From positions 1 to 57,735 of the forward strand of contig JAJACV010000011.1 in the NCBI GenBank assembly GCA_022601335.1: a stretch of DNA of 57,735 nt, read 5' to 3'. Shown here piece by piece: positions 47,467 to 56,550 of the stretch. This DNA is from Chlamydiota bacterium. GTDB taxonomy: Bacteria; Chlamydiota; Chlamydiia; Chlamydiales; JAAZZY01. Position 1 is the first letter of the stretch. Each line of letters opens with the position of its first letter. Under the pieces are notes generated by a model that saw only the letters and a list, made by a program, of their open reading frames with translations, was not told the DNA's origin and did no database searches. The translations under genes and the position numbers were made by a program.

Positions 47467-47634
47467 ATGGCGCGTATTTTATTTTATCTCTTGTTAATTT
47501 TGTTAATTTTATTTGTTATTTTTTTTGGAAAAGACACTTATTACGCAGTTAGAAAAAGTGCAAATTATAAAAAAGCAAAAAAAACAACTTGTCAGATTAA
47601 AAACCATATTCATCAAATCAAAAAAAAATCTTAG
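47467..47634 (+). CDS. Small single-pass membrane protein (55 residues)
   Basis: This short gene encodes MARILFYLLLILLILFVIFF followed by a basic tail rich in Lys (KDTYYAVRKSANYKKAKK and on), 55 residues in all. A perfect AGGAGG (47455-47460) lies six bases before the ATG, one of the strongest ribosome binding sites in the window. The N-terminal 20 residues form one membrane helix; the tail should face the cytoplasm or periplasm as a positively charged segment. Its stop codon shares four bases with the stop of the convergent acyltransferase gene. Function is unknown. Confidence 0.7.
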   Translation: MARILFYLLLILLILFVIFFGKDTYYAVRKSANYKKAKKTTCQIKNHIHQIKKKS

Positions 47635-48941
47635 CTTTGAAAGGGTGTGTCGGGAAGACAAAGAACCCTAATGAATAAATGGCGAATATCTAGAGGTTTT
47701 TTTTCATCTTCGGGTAACTTTGAGACTAGATCATCTAAATTGAATGACCGATGTCCTCCAAGTTTCAAGAAGTGCTTTCTAATTTTTGGATTTCTCTCAA
47801 AATCAAAAATAAGTTGAAAACGATAGTCTCGCACTAATAAATCGGTTTCATCTGAGTAATAAAGGCATTCGTATTTCTCACCAATATCAAATGTATCTCT
47901 GTATTTCTTAGGTACCATAAAAGTTAAAAAACTACGTCGATAAATCTGAGGTAGAACCTTCATACCTTGCTGCACTTGATCAAATAATTGTTTATTCTGT
48001 GGCAATATAAATAAAATAGAGTCGGCTTTATATTCAGGGTAAACTCTGTGAAATCCCTCTTGCTTCCAACGCTTATGTTGCCAAAGCCATTGACCTGGGT
48101 GCTTTGTGATATGTGCTTCTAGCCCTTTCATAACTTCATCCATTAAGCGAGGGACTTCTTTTTTAATGGGATTATTTCTATTTGGGAAGATGGGGTCGGA
48201 CATTGTATATTCGTATCTACCTCCCTTAAGTCTCGTGGTAGTTGCAAAAATAATAGGAGAACGTGATCGGTAGGAGAGAAGAGCCGGGGATGAAGACGTC
48301 CATGCTCTTGCTCCAAAGAATGGGAAAGAATACGACGAGGAGGTAAAAGATTGGTCGTTAAGCATTGAGAATATCTGACCTTTTTTAAGCACTTCGATCC
48401 CTTTTGAAATAGCTTTACTCATTTCAATAATCGTCCCTCCATGCATCTCACGAATAGATTTAATATAATCATAGAGTCTTAAATTTTTGATCGGTTTTCC
48501 AATGGCATACGCGGTATGTGTTTGAGTGAAATGCAAAAAACCCACTTCCCAATTGGAAATATGACCCGTCACAAGAATGATACCTTGACCTGAATCTAAC
48601 AGCTCTTGACAAGGGCCTAGATTATGACCTGTGACAAAACGATTGAATTTTTTTCGACTACTTTTTAATCGGAAGTACTCGAGACCAGTGATAACTAGAT
48701 TTTGAAAGGATTCACGAGCAATTTTTTTTATTTGCTTTTCAGATAGATTGAGCCTCTTAGCTAGAGCTAAGTTATTGTAGGTAATTTTTTTTAGCTTTTT
48801 AGGTGCCAGAAAATAGGTTAAACTTCCCAGTACCCACCCCAGCTTGTGAATCCAGCTATAGGGTAAAAAAGAGAGAGATAGAAAAAAGGCTCTTAAGGAG
48901 TAGTAGGCAAATTTGTGTTTAAAAGGGGTTTTATTAGACAT
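47631..48941 (-). CDS. Lipid A biosynthesis acyltransferase, LpxL/HtrB family
   Basis: LpxL-type enzymes add a secondary acyl chain to the lipid A precursor at the inner membrane. The 436-residue protein has an N-terminal hydrophobic segment (about 14-30) and the HX4E active site HISNWE (His127, Glu132) in ILVTGHISNWEVG. Further family features are NDQSF and FFGA around 195-212 and GQWLWQHKRWK near 282. About 140 residues beyond the usual core form a C-terminal extension, as I recall also for the chlamydial HtrB (CT010). The gene overlaps the upstream glycosyltransferase gene by 8 bases. Confidence 0.9.
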   Translation of the reverse strand: MSNKTPFKHKFAYYSLRAFFLSLSFLPYSWIHKLGWVLGSLTYFLAPKKLKKITYNNLALAKRLNLSEKQIKKIARESFQNLVITGLEYFRLKSSRKKFNRFVTGHNLGPCQELLDSGQGIILVTGHISNWEVGFLHFTQTHTAYAIGKPIKNLRLYDYIKSIREMHGGTIIEMSKAISKGIEVLKKGQIFSMLNDQSFTSSSYSFPFFGARAWTSSSPALLSYRSRSPIIFATTTRLKGGRYEYTMSDPIFPNRNNPIKKEVPRLMDEVMKGLEAHITKHPGQWLWQHKRWKQEGFHRVYPEYKADSILFILPQNKQLFDQVQQGMKVLPQIYRRSFLTFMVPKKYRDTFDIGEKYECLYYSDETDLLVRDYRFQLIFDFERNPKIRKHFLKLGGHRSFNLDDLVSKLPEDEKKPLDIRHLFIRVLCLPDTPFQS

Positions 48942-50052
48942 TTTTTAGTGAGAGTTCGATGATTTTGTTGATCTGAGACTTGGATTCATAAGGCAGGGCA
49001 GATTGCCGAATTTCTTCTTTAGAAAGAAGATGTATTTTTTTTTCAATAAATGCTGTAATTATTGATGTGAGCTTTGCTGGGTGACTTAGATTTTCAAGAA
49101 CGGTGCCACAACCCTTCTTTAAAATTTCTTTAGCTCCATTAAAGGGAGAGGTGATTACATAGAGTCCCATAGCAAGCGCTTCTAAGGTGACATTCGCAAA
49201 AGGATCATAGGCTGTGGGTAGAATAAAGCAGTCCGCTGCACTATAATAGGGGAGTAGGTTTACTTGCTTTCCATAAAAGAAAACTTGAGTCTCTATACCT
49301 AATTTTTTAGCTAAAGATTTATATTTTTGAATCTGTTTATCTTCACCTACAACAAGTAATTCAAAAGATCTGTTATCTATACTAGAAAACGCCCTGAGTA
49401 GAAAATTGAGCCCTTTTCTTTTATAATTATTTCCAACAAAAAGAAATTTAGTTTTGCTCGAACTTAAGGCAAGTTTTGCTATGGCTTCTTTTTTTGTATT
49501 TCTGGTCCAATACAATTTTTCAAAGTCTACCCCGTTGAAAACAACTTCTATCAAAGAGGAATTGATTTGATAATTTTTAACGAGTTCATCCCGAACCATA
49601 TGTGAATTTGTAAAAAGTTTTTTCAACTCTGTATTTTCGAATATTTTTTTTTCAGTGCTTAAAATGAGGCGGTCTTTAGGATTAAATTTTGAAAAATAAT
49701 ACTTAAGTAAAGAGGGAGATTTGTGTTTTAAAAAAGAAGCGTGAGTTCCATTTCCAGCTCGATAATGAGTTAATGAGGAGGTGCGGTCAAATCCAAAAAC
49801 TAAATCCATGGAGTGTTTTTTCAACCATTTATTACAAGAAGAGTCAAATTGACGGATTTTAAAATAGCCCCACTTAGAAGCGCTTTCAAAAGAAACAACC
49901 TTAACGCCGTTCATTTTTTGAGGAGCCTGCCCTGTCGTAAGAATAGTGACATCAGATCCTTTTTCTGCAAAGGCCTGTGCAATCGACAAAGCATACTTTT
50001 CAAGACCTCCAAGATAGGAAATACGACTTTTTATAATGGCAATACGCGACAT
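48934..50052 (-). CDS. Glycosyltransferase family 4 (WaaG-like)
   Basis: GT4 enzymes with a GT-B fold transfer a sugar from a nucleotide donor; WaaG adds glucose to the LPS inner core. The 372-residue product begins RIAIIKSRISYLGGLEKYA, a typical acceptor loop, and has LTHYRAGNGTHASFLKH near 95, VVFNGVDF near 170, FLFVGNNYKRKGLNFLLRA near 205 and the donor-site EX7E-like stretch PTAYDPFANVTLEALAMG near 280. It lies between the lipid A acyltransferase and ybbR. As I recall, C. trachomatis has no GT here. Together with the acyltransferase it suggests an LPS core longer than the minimal chlamydial one. Confidence 0.85.
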   Translation of the reverse strand: MSRIAIIKSRISYLGGLEKYALSIAQAFAEKGSDVTILTTGQAPQKMNGVKVVSFESASKWGYFKIRQFDSSCNKWLKKHSMDLVFGFDRTSSLTHYRAGNGTHASFLKHKSPSLLKYYFSKFNPKDRLILSTEKKIFENTELKKLFTNSHMVRDELVKNYQINSSLIEVVFNGVDFEKLYWTRNTKKEAIAKLALSSSKTKFLFVGNNYKRKGLNFLLRAFSSIDNRSFELLVVGEDKQIQKYKSLAKKLGIETQVFFYGKQVNLLPYYSAADCFILPTAYDPFANVTLEALAMGLYVITSPFNGAKEILKKGCGTVLENLSHPAKLTSIITAFIEKKIHLLSKEEIRQSALPYESKSQINKIIELSLKNV

Positions 50053-50054
50053 GT

Positions 50055-50480
50055 CTATTCAGAGGTGCTTTTTACCACTGAAATCACAAAGGGTTCATGT
50101 TCAATGGTACGAATATAAGGGTAAGGATTTATTAAACTATTAGAAAATTTTACTTCTTTTTTTTGAATAATAGCAACCCAATCCGTATCTTTTGAAGACG
50201 CATCTAGGACTACCTGAATATCGTCCGGGGACAACTGATCTAAAACTTTTTTGTAGGCAACTATTTTTAAGTTGATAGTGTCTTCTAAGTTACCATCCGT
50301 TTTAAGACCTGGAATGACCATTCCATTAGCTACATTTTTTATTTTTACTGGAATATTGGAATAGGTTTTCTCTGAAATGAGAGAGTGGTTGACCAAAAGC
50401 CAGATAATAATGGCTAAGAGGAAGGAAATAAGCTTTCTCTGCCAGTTATTTAGAAAAAAAGATTTGATCAAAGTTTTCAT
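50055..50480 (-). CDS. YbbR-domain protein (CdaR-like)
   Basis: In Firmicutes CdaR regulates the diadenylate cyclase CdaA and is encoded beside it. The 141-residue product has one N-terminal membrane segment (about 16-31) with the family start NNWQRKLISFLLAIIIWLLV, then one YbbR-like domain with YSNIPVKIKN and QVVLDASSKDTD. It is shorter than CdaR, which has several YbbR repeats, and matches CT011 by position. Its start overlaps the dacA stop by four bases (ATGA), so the two should be translated together. Confidence 0.85.
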   Translation of the reverse strand: MKTLIKSFFLNNWQRKLISFLLAIIIWLLVNHSLISEKTYSNIPVKIKNVANGMVIPGLKTDGNLEDTINLKIVAYKKVLDQLSPDDIQVVLDASSKDTDWVAIIQKKEVKFSNSLINPYPYIRTIEHEPFVISVVKSTSE

Positions 50481-51271
50481 TTAGCAATCCATTTTAAAGG
50501 ATTAAAACGAGTTTGAATCGATACTTTAGTTGGGTTAAAGACACTTCGGATAATTCCTTTGAATCGGTCAATTTTAACTCCGCGTGTCATAATACCATCG
50601 CGAGCTATCGAGACTTTTCCAGTTTCTTCTGAAACCAAAATAACTAAAGAATCTGTAATTTGACTTAAGCCAAGTCCTGCGCGATGCCTGGTCCCCATTG
50701 ATCGAGTGAGCTGAGAACTCTCTTCAGCTAAAGGTAATATAGTAGCTGCTGAAACAATCATATTATTTCTAATAATCACAGCTCCATCATGTAGAGGTGT
50801 AGTTGTAACAAATAAAGATTCAAGGAGTTCAGATGAAAATTGAGCGTTTAATAAAACAGAGCGTCTTGCAAATTCTTCTAATGAGTCTTGGTTTTCAAGT
50901 AAGATTAAGGCTCCAACTCTTTTTTCACTCATTCGGTAAATTGAATGAGCTAAATGATCTAAAAACTTGTCCAAGTCCGTAATAATACGACCTTTTCTCC
51001 CCTTTACACTCAGTTTTGAAATAGCTAAACGTAGTTCGGGTTGGAAGATAATAATCACTGCCATTACTGCAACATTAGCAATATGGGACATGATTTTCTT
51101 AAGAACGGGGAGATTTAGCCAGGAGACAACGCCTAAAAAAACAAGGAAAACAACGAAGCCCAACAGAAGATCCATTGTACGAGTATTCCAAAAGAATGAA
51201 AATAGCCAATTTAAAGCTACCGTCATAATTAGGATTTCAATGATGGGGATGTATATGTAGGCTGTGTCCAT
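50477..51271 (-). CDS. dacA: Diadenylate cyclase (c-di-AMP synthase), CdaA type
   Basis: The enzyme joins two ATP into cyclic di-AMP, a second messenger that in Chlamydia has been linked to host STING sensing. The 264-residue product has three membrane helices (about 8-28, 33-52 and 60-77) and a DisA_N domain with the active motifs HDGAVII (DGA at 162-164) and GTRHRAG (193-197). It is translationally coupled to the ybbR-like gene. folP lies 12 bases upstream on the same strand. This matches CT012 in the same block order. Confidence 0.95.
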   Translation of the reverse strand: MDTAYIYIPIIEILIMTVALNWLFSFFWNTRTMDLLLGFVVFLVFLGVVSWLNLPVLKKIMSHIANVAVMAVIIIFQPELRLAISKLSVKGRKGRIITDLDKFLDHLAHSIYRMSEKRVGALILLENQDSLEEFARRSVLLNAQFSSELLESLFVTTTPLHDGAVIIRNNMIVSAATILPLAEESSQLTRSMGTRHRAGLGLSQITDSLVILVSEETGKVSIARDGIMTRGVKIDRFKGIIRSVFNPTKVSIQTRFNPLKWIAK

Positions 51272-51283
51272 AAATTTACATAG

Positions 51284-52081
51284 TTAAGTAAGGGGTTTTA
51301 ATGCGTTTAAAACCGCAAGTAGTTCTTTATGCGCAGCTACATCATGGACGCGCAAAATGTCAACATCTTTTTGTATGAGCATACTATTGACACCTAGTGT
51401 TCCATAGAGTGCTTTTTCAGCGGGTTGTTTTGTTAATTTTTGAATAAAAGTTTTACGTGATGTTCCTAAAAGCAAAGGAAGACCTAAGTCCCTCAGTTTA
51501 TCCAGATCCTGCAGTATTTCAAGATTATGTTCAAGCGTTTTTCCAAAGCCTATGCCCGGATCTATATAAATGTGCTCTTTTTTTATTCCCTCATCTAAAA
51601 GAAGTTTAATGCGCTTTTCAAACCATTCTCTGATTTCGTGAATAGCTCCCTTTGCATAAGTAGGGTGGATTTGCATTGTTTTTGAGTCTCCCTGCTTATG
51701 CATCACACAAATAGGTAGTTCAGATTTTTTTGCCAATTGTCTCATTTTGGGATCTTCAAAACCTGTAATGTCATTAATAAAATCAACGCCTTCATCTACG
51801 GCTTGCCTAGCTACTTCATAACGGTAGGTGTCAATTGAAATAGGGATTTTCAATTCTTTTTTCAGTGCTTTTAAGACAGGAATCACTCTTTTGATTTCCT
51901 CATCAGTTGATATAGGGATAGAGTTAGGTTTCGTTGAGCATCCTCCTATATCCAGGTAGTCAGCTCCTTCTTTTTCAAGAAGCAAAGCTTGTTCAATAGC
52001 AGAACTTAGTGAAATAAATTGACTCTTTGTAAAATAAGAATTATTTGTAATGTTGATTATACCCATGATTTTAGTTGTCAT
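51284..52081 (-). CDS. folP: Dihydropteroate synthase
   Basis: DHPS joins p-aminobenzoate to the pterin pyrophosphate in folate synthesis and is the sulfonamide target. The 265-residue product has DYLDIGGCSTKP near 40-51, PISIDTYRYEVARQA, FINDITGF, MHKQGDSKTMQ, IYIDPGIGFGKTLEHN and RKTFIQ, with VHDVAAHKE at the end. The first signature is unusual: MGIINITNNSYF where GxLNVTPDSF is usual. In C. trachomatis folP is, as I recall, part of a folate gene cluster elsewhere and joined to folK; here it is separate. GAGG lies before the ATG. It probably heads a unit with dacA, ybbR and the envelope genes. Confidence 0.92.
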   Translation of the reverse strand: MTTKIMGIINITNNSYFTKSQFISLSSAIEQALLLEKEGADYLDIGGCSTKPNSIPISTDEEIKRVIPVLKALKKELKIPISIDTYRYEVARQAVDEGVDFINDITGFEDPKMRQLAKKSELPICVMHKQGDSKTMQIHPTYAKGAIHEIREWFEKRIKLLLDEGIKKEHIYIDPGIGFGKTLEHNLEILQDLDKLRDLGLPLLLGTSRKTFIQKLTKQPAEKALYGTLGVNSMLIQKDVDILRVHDVAAHKELLAVLNALKPLT

Positions 52082-52105
52082 AAAACCTCGAAATAAATTT
52101 TTAAT

Positions 52106-52130
52106 TCATATGTCAGAGATTAACATATGA
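52106..52130. promoter_or_regulatory. Perfect inverted repeat between folP and cydA
   Basis: TCATATGT (52106-52113) and ACATATGA (52123-52130) are perfect 8-base inverted arms around a 9-base centre, with 17 bases centre to centre. The site lies in the only divergent gap between folP and cydA, 25 to 49 bases before folP and about 100 bases before cydA. It has the form of an operator for a dimeric regulator. Confidence 0.5.
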
Positions 52131-52228
52131 TTAAGATCAAAACCAGAAATTAAAACGATTGGAAATATGAGCTTTGGAATAAATAGCCGAGTATGTATTT
52201 TCAAAAAAAAAATATTTATTTGGTTGTT

Positions 52229-53620
52229 ATGTTAGATCCACTTTTTTTATCTAGAATTCAGTTTGCTCTTCATATTAGTTTTCATTATATTTTTCCTCCT
52301 ATGACAATTGGAGTAAGTCTTTATCTTGTTATAATGGAAGGTGTTTATTTAATTACAAAAAATCCCATTTATGAAAAGCTTACTCGGTTTTGGGTCAAGA
52401 TTTTTGGTTTAATTTTTGCGCTTGGTGTCGCTACTGGAATTGTCAATGTTTTTGCTTTTGGAACAAACTGGGCTGAGTTTTCACATTTTGTAGGTGACGT
52501 ATTTGGGGCACTTTTAGGAGCGGAAGGGGTTTTTGCCTTTACTATGGAATCTGGTTTTTTAGGGATTCTATTATTTGGCTGGGACCGTGTGGGTCCTAAG
52601 ATGCACTTCTTTTCAACATGCATGGTCGCTCTAGGGGCTCACTTTAGCGCCACTTGGATCGTCTTCGCAAATTCATGGATGCAAACGCCAAGCGGTTACC
52701 AAATCATTGGGGATAACATGAATCGACATTGTGTTTTAACCAACTTTTGGCAAGCGCTCTTTAACCCCTCTGCTTTAACAAGACTTGGACACGTTGTGCT
52801 TGGGTGTTGGTTAACGGGAACTTTTTTAATTTTAAGCGTTGCGGCCTATTATATTCTGAAAAAAAGACATCTAGAGTATGGGCAAAAATTGATTAAAATC
52901 GGACTGATTGTAGGGGCTATTTGTATTGTCTTGCAAACTTGGTCCGCAGATTCTAGTGGTAGAGCTGCAGCTACCTATCAACCAGCTAAACTAGCTGCGC
53001 TAGAGGGTTTATATGAAACTCAAGCTCAGGCTCCTTTTTATATTGTAGGTTGGTCAAATGCCAAAACTCGAAAGACCTATGGTATTAAAATACCAGGGCT
53101 GCTGAGCTTTTTAGTTAATCATAATTTTAATGAAACCGTCACAGGACTTGATCAAATACCTGAAGAGGATTGGCCTGTGGCAACTCCTATGTTTCAAACT
53201 TATAGATGGATGATCTACATGTGGGGTTGGATGCTCCTAGTTTTAGTCTGGGCATGGATTCAATTTAAAAGAAAAAAACTCGAATCAAGTAAATGGTTAC
53301 TTAGAGCTTTAGTTATTTCAGTTCTAGCGCCTCTATCAGCAAATATAGTGGGTTGGTTTTGTGCGGAACTCGGACGGCAACCTTGGGTTGTCTACGGTGT
53401 AATGAGAACTAAAGACGGTCTCTCTCAATCTATCAAAGGGGGACAGGTACTCGGTTCTTTAATTATGTTTATTACTATCTTCACTCTACTTCTTTCTCTC
53501 TTTTTACTTTTATTGAATCAAAAAATTCAGCAAGGTCCCGAAGATAAAGAATTGGGTGTCGACCCCTATAGAGATCCCTATCAAGGAAGAGCGGGTAAAG
53601 CAAAACGGAGAACATCATGA
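52229..53620 (+). CDS. cydA: Cytochrome bd ubiquinol oxidase subunit I
   Basis: CydA carries three haems and oxidises quinol while reducing oxygen at the inner membrane. From the ATG at 52229 the protein has 463 residues and starts [20 protein letters not shown]. This puts His19 where E. coli has its haem b595 ligand His19, so the longer frame from 52193 is unlikely. It shows a short Q-loop, [18 protein letters not shown] near 385-400 with the Met ligand, and about nine membrane helices. The gene overlaps cydB by four bases (ATGA). The pair matches CT013-CT014. Confidence 0.96.
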   Translation: MLDPLFLSRIQFALHISFHYIFPPMTIGVSLYLVIMEGVYLITKNPIYEKLTRFWVKIFGLIFALGVATGIVNVFAFGTNWAEFSHFVGDVFGALLGAEGVFAFTMESGFLGILLFGWDRVGPKMHFFSTCMVALGAHFSATWIVFANSWMQTPSGYQIIGDNMNRHCVLTNFWQALFNPSALTRLGHVVLGCWLTGTFLILSVAAYYILKKRHLEYGQKLIKIGLIVGAICIVLQTWSADSSGRAAATYQPAKLAALEGLYETQAQAPFYIVGWSNAKTRKTYGIKIPGLLSFLVNHNFNETVTGLDQIPEEDWPVATPMFQTYRWMIYMWGWMLLVLVWAWIQFKRKKLESSKWLLRALVISVLAPLSANIVGWFCAELGRQPWVVYGVMRTKDGLSQSIKGGQVLGSLIMFITIFTLLLSLFLLLLNQKIQQGPEDKELGVDPYRDPYQGRAGKAKRRTS

Positions 53621-54642
53621 GTCACATTTTTTTACAATATTTTTGGTACGGTATTATTTACATATCGCTTTTTGCTTTTGCAGCTCTAGATGGTTTTGAC
53701 TTAGGAGTAGGAATCTTGCATCCAACGGCAAGAAATGATAAAGAGCGTCGCGTCTATTTAAATGCGATAGGTCCCGTCTGGGATGGGAATGCTGTTTGGT
53801 TGATTATTGTAGGTGGGGCCTTGTTTGCAGGCTTTCCGCTTGCTTTTGCTTCCATCTTTTCTTCCTATTATATTCCTGTCATGGTTCTTCTGGGAGGCAT
53901 TATTTTTAGAGCTGTTGCTATAGAATTTAGAAGCAAGCGAGACTCTAAACTATGGAGATCTACTTGGGATTATCTTTTTGCAATTTCAAGTTTAATTATT
54001 TCAGTGTCAGTCGGGTTTGTTCTAGCCGGTCTTATTGCAGGTATACCTATTGACCAATATGGTGTATTTCGTGGAACTTTTGGAAGCTATTTCAGTTTCT
54101 TTACAATTATTTTTGCAATTACAGTTGTGGCTTTATTTATTATGCATGGATCCATTTTTTTAATGATGAAAACCGAAAAGGAAATACAAGCCAATGTTCA
54201 ACGATGGGCTCTCCCTTGCACCTTTTTCTTTATTTTGTCTTTTTCACTACTGACTCTCTCTGCATGGTATGTGCAGCCGCACTTAGTTCACATTTTTAAG
54301 CAGCACTCTTGGTTACTTTTTATTGGGGGATTAGATGCTTTATCCATTTTAGGAATTTTATATTGTATTTATAAGTGTCTGCCAGGTTTAGCGTTTATTT
54401 GTTCTGCAGCCAATATTTTCTTTTTATTTACACTTTGTGCGCTCGGGAATTTTCCCTCGATTATTCGCTCGACTTTGGGGGATTTTTCAGGGATTACAAT
54501 CTTTAATGCGAGTTCTTCACAAAAAACTCTGACCGTGCTTCTAATTATCGTAGCGATAGGAGTTCCTCTCGTCTTAGCTTATGGCCTTTGGCTTTATAAA
54601 ATATTCAGAGGAAAGGTTGTCCTCGATTCACATAGCTATTAA
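53617..54642 (+). CDS. cydB: Cytochrome bd ubiquinol oxidase subunit II
   Basis: CydB pairs with CydA to form the oxidase and holds no haem by itself. The 341-residue protein has about eight membrane helices and begins with WYGIIYISLFAFAALDGFDLGVGIL, the family signature region in the first helix (cut here at its core), followed by NAIGPVWDGNAVWLI and FRAVAIEFRSK. Its start overlaps the cydA stop (ATGA), indicating coupled translation. A porin gene follows 14 bases later. Confidence 0.96.
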   Translation: MSHIFLQYFWYGIIYISLFAFAALDGFDLGVGILHPTARNDKERRVYLNAIGPVWDGNAVWLIIVGGALFAGFPLAFASIFSSYYIPVMVLLGGIIFRAVAIEFRSKRDSKLWRSTWDYLFAISSLIISVSVGFVLAGLIAGIPIDQYGVFRGTFGSYFSFFTIIFAITVVALFIMHGSIFLMMKTEKEIQANVQRWALPCTFFFILSFSLLTLSAWYVQPHLVHIFKQHSWLLFIGGLDALSILGILYCIYKCLPGLAFICSAANIFFLFTLCALGNFPSIIRSTLGDFSGITIFNASSSQKTLTVLLIIVAIGVPLVLAYGLWLYKIFRGKVVLDSHSY

Positions 54643-54656
54643 GCTATCAGGTAAAT

Positions 54657-55922
54657 ATGAAAAGAAGGGTTCTGTTTCTAAAGATCAAGTTTCTCTTGAC
54701 ACTCTATTTAGCTTTGAACCAATTTGCTCTAGAGAGTGTGTCGTTTGAATATGAAGATAGTCTTTGGAACCCACAAACAAATATTTTTGGATACTCCTAT
54801 TTAAAGCCACATCTTTATGATCGTGGCGTTTACATTTTAGCAAATGGAATTTTTGATTTTAACTGGCCGGCTAAGGGGGGGATTAAAACTAGAAATTTCC
54901 CCCTAAATCAATATCTCATTGATGTTCAATTAGGGCTAGAAAGTGAAAAATTGGTTTGTTATAAGGGGGGGCGCTTCTTTTGTAATTTTCTTTACCATCA
55001 AAGTGATTCCTTAAGTTCAAAATATGTAGGAGATTTTCAAGGAGTCGATAATTTAAATGCGCCTAATCTCGTTCAGCTAGCTCAACTTTGGTACCAACAA
55101 AAATTATTTAAGCAGCAGCTCATTTTTCAAATAGGAAAAATTGATTCTTATGTCATTTTTAATTATGTGGGCTATGCACAAACCTTGTTAAATAACTCCT
55201 TTAGTCAAAATCCCACTATTTTAGGATTTCCAACTTACCCCAATAGTGCAGTGGGAGTTATTGCTCAGTATTTTCCTTTTAAATGGCTTGATTTGAAAGT
55301 TTCAATTTTTGATGGAGCCTCTGCCTTGGGTGTTCAAACAGGTAACCAAGGAGCCAAGGGGTTTTTTAATAACTTAGGTAAACACGCTCTTTTGCTTAAT
55401 GAAATAGATTTCAAGTGGGGGCAGTTGAAGGATGTCTGCCCTGGCGCAATAGGAATAGGTATTTGGGGATTGACAGCGACTCTGCCTAATTTTTCAGAGG
55501 GAACCTTAAAGGGAACGGCTGGTGTCTATCTAATGGTTACACAAACTCTATGGAAAGAGAGAGCGTTTTCTAAGAAACAATCACAAAATCAATTAAGAGA
55601 TATAGGTGTTTTTGGTCAGTGGGGAATATGTAACAAAGAAGTAAATGTAGGCAGGCAATACTTAGGCTTTGGGGCAACTGCCTATAATCTTTATTTTTGC
55701 GGCGGAGATGCTCTTAGTGTGGGTATGGCAACGGCTCTATTCACAAATGCAAAAGGAGCTTCTTACCCAGATAACTTTGAAATGTCACTGGAAGCTACGT
55801 ACAAATTTCCACTTCTCAATGAACTAACTATTCAACCAGATTTTCAGTATGTCATTCATCCAGGCGGAGCCGGGCTGCCTAATGCTATTGTCGTCTCTTT
55901 AAGGTTGATGGCAAGTATTTAG
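54657..55922 (+). CDS. Carbohydrate-selective porin, OprB family
   Basis: OprB-type outer membrane barrels take up sugars and other small solutes. The 421-residue product has a signal peptide (about 1-27), then alternating beta strands rich in aromatic residues: QNPTILGFPTYPNSAVGVIAQYFP in parts (about 186-205), YLMVTQTLW near 292, FGQWGI, and the C-terminal LTIQPDFQYVIHPGG, then AIVVSLRLMASI, which is the typical OprB ending. It follows cydB closely but the two are not obviously linked in function. The 3' end overlaps the convergent exonuclease gene by 24 bases. Confidence 0.85.
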   Translation: MKRRVLFLKIKFLLTLYLALNQFALESVSFEYEDSLWNPQTNIFGYSYLKPHLYDRGVYILANGIFDFNWPAKGGIKTRNFPLNQYLIDVQLGLESEKLVCYKGGRFFCNFLYHQSDSLSSKYVGDFQGVDNLNAPNLVQLAQLWYQQKLFKQQLIFQIGKIDSYVIFNYVGYAQTLLNNSFSQNPTILGFPTYPNSAVGVIAQYFPFKWLDLKVSIFDGASALGVQTGNQGAKGFFNNLGKHALLLNEIDFKWGQLKDVCPGAIGIGIWGLTATLPNFSEGTLKGTAGVYLMVTQTLWKERAFSKKQSQNQLRDIGVFGQWGICNKEVNVGRQYLGFGATAYNLYFCGGDALSVGMATALFTNAKGASYPDNFEMSLEATYKFPLLNELTIQPDFQYVIHPGGAGLPNAIVVSLRLMASI

Positions 55923-56486
55923 TTGGAGGTAACATTCAACAAGGTGCTCTACGCCTTGCATTGCTTTGTGTGGCATTTTTTCTTCCCCCAATCCTAAAAA
56001 GTGAGCAATTTTATTTTTAGAGATGCCGATTTCCCAAGGAGGGGCTTCTTCTTTGAGTTGATGAGCTTTAAGTTGGAGCGCCCAAAACATGGAGGCTAGG
56101 TCAAGCCAATGGTAGGGCCATAGTTTTTCTTCTTGTAACTTAGGGGTGACTAACTGGGCAAAAAAAGAGCGATCGAAAGAGGGGTTTTGACAAATATACA
56201 CAGCGCAATTGCGATGAATTTGATGCATTTTAAATAAATTTAAAATCTCTTTAGTAACCTGCTCTTCAGTGGGTCCATGAGCTATTTTTTCATAAGTGAA
56301 TCCATTAACTTTAAGTGAGTTTGGATCACTTAACTCCCAAACTTCTGGGGGCTGATAAATAATAGATTCATAAGAATCGATCTCTTTTTTAGAAGAGAGA
56401 TCAATAAACTTTAGGGCTATCTCAATGGCTCTATGTTTTTGAATATCTAGGCCGTTGGATTCAATATCTAAAAAAATTCCTATCAT
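55899..56486 (-). CDS. DEDD-family 3'-5' exonuclease-like protein
   Basis: The 195-residue protein belongs to the RNase T / DnaQ fold. It has the first motif FLDIESNG (Asp7, Glu9), a second one near NPSFDRSFF (Asp105) and a third HKAMQG (His173). In DEDDh enzymes the last Asp lies five residues after the His; here that place is Gly178, so one metal ligand is missing. It may be a non-catalytic relative or use another acidic residue (Glu180 is close). It converges with the porin gene and overlaps it by 24 bases. Substrate is unknown. Confidence 0.75.
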   Translation of the reverse strand: MIGIFLDIESNGLDIQKHRAIEIALKFIDLSSKKEIDSYESIIYQPPEVWELSDPNSLKVNGFTYEKIAHGPTEEQVTKEILNLFKMHQIHRNCAVYICQNPSFDRSFFAQLVTPKLQEEKLWPYHWLDLASMFWALQLKAHQLKEEAPPWEIGISKNKIAHFLGLGEEKMPHKAMQGVEHLVECYLQLNTCHQP

Positions 56487-56550
56487 AATTTTGGTGAAGC
56501 AGCGTTTTTTGCTTAATTCTTAAGCTGAGAACTTATACAATCTCTATCCT

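Noticed and set aside
52193-52228. N-terminal extension of cydA
   Set aside because: The ATG at 52229 places the haem ligand at His19 as in E. coli CydA; the extra 12 residues have no counterpart.
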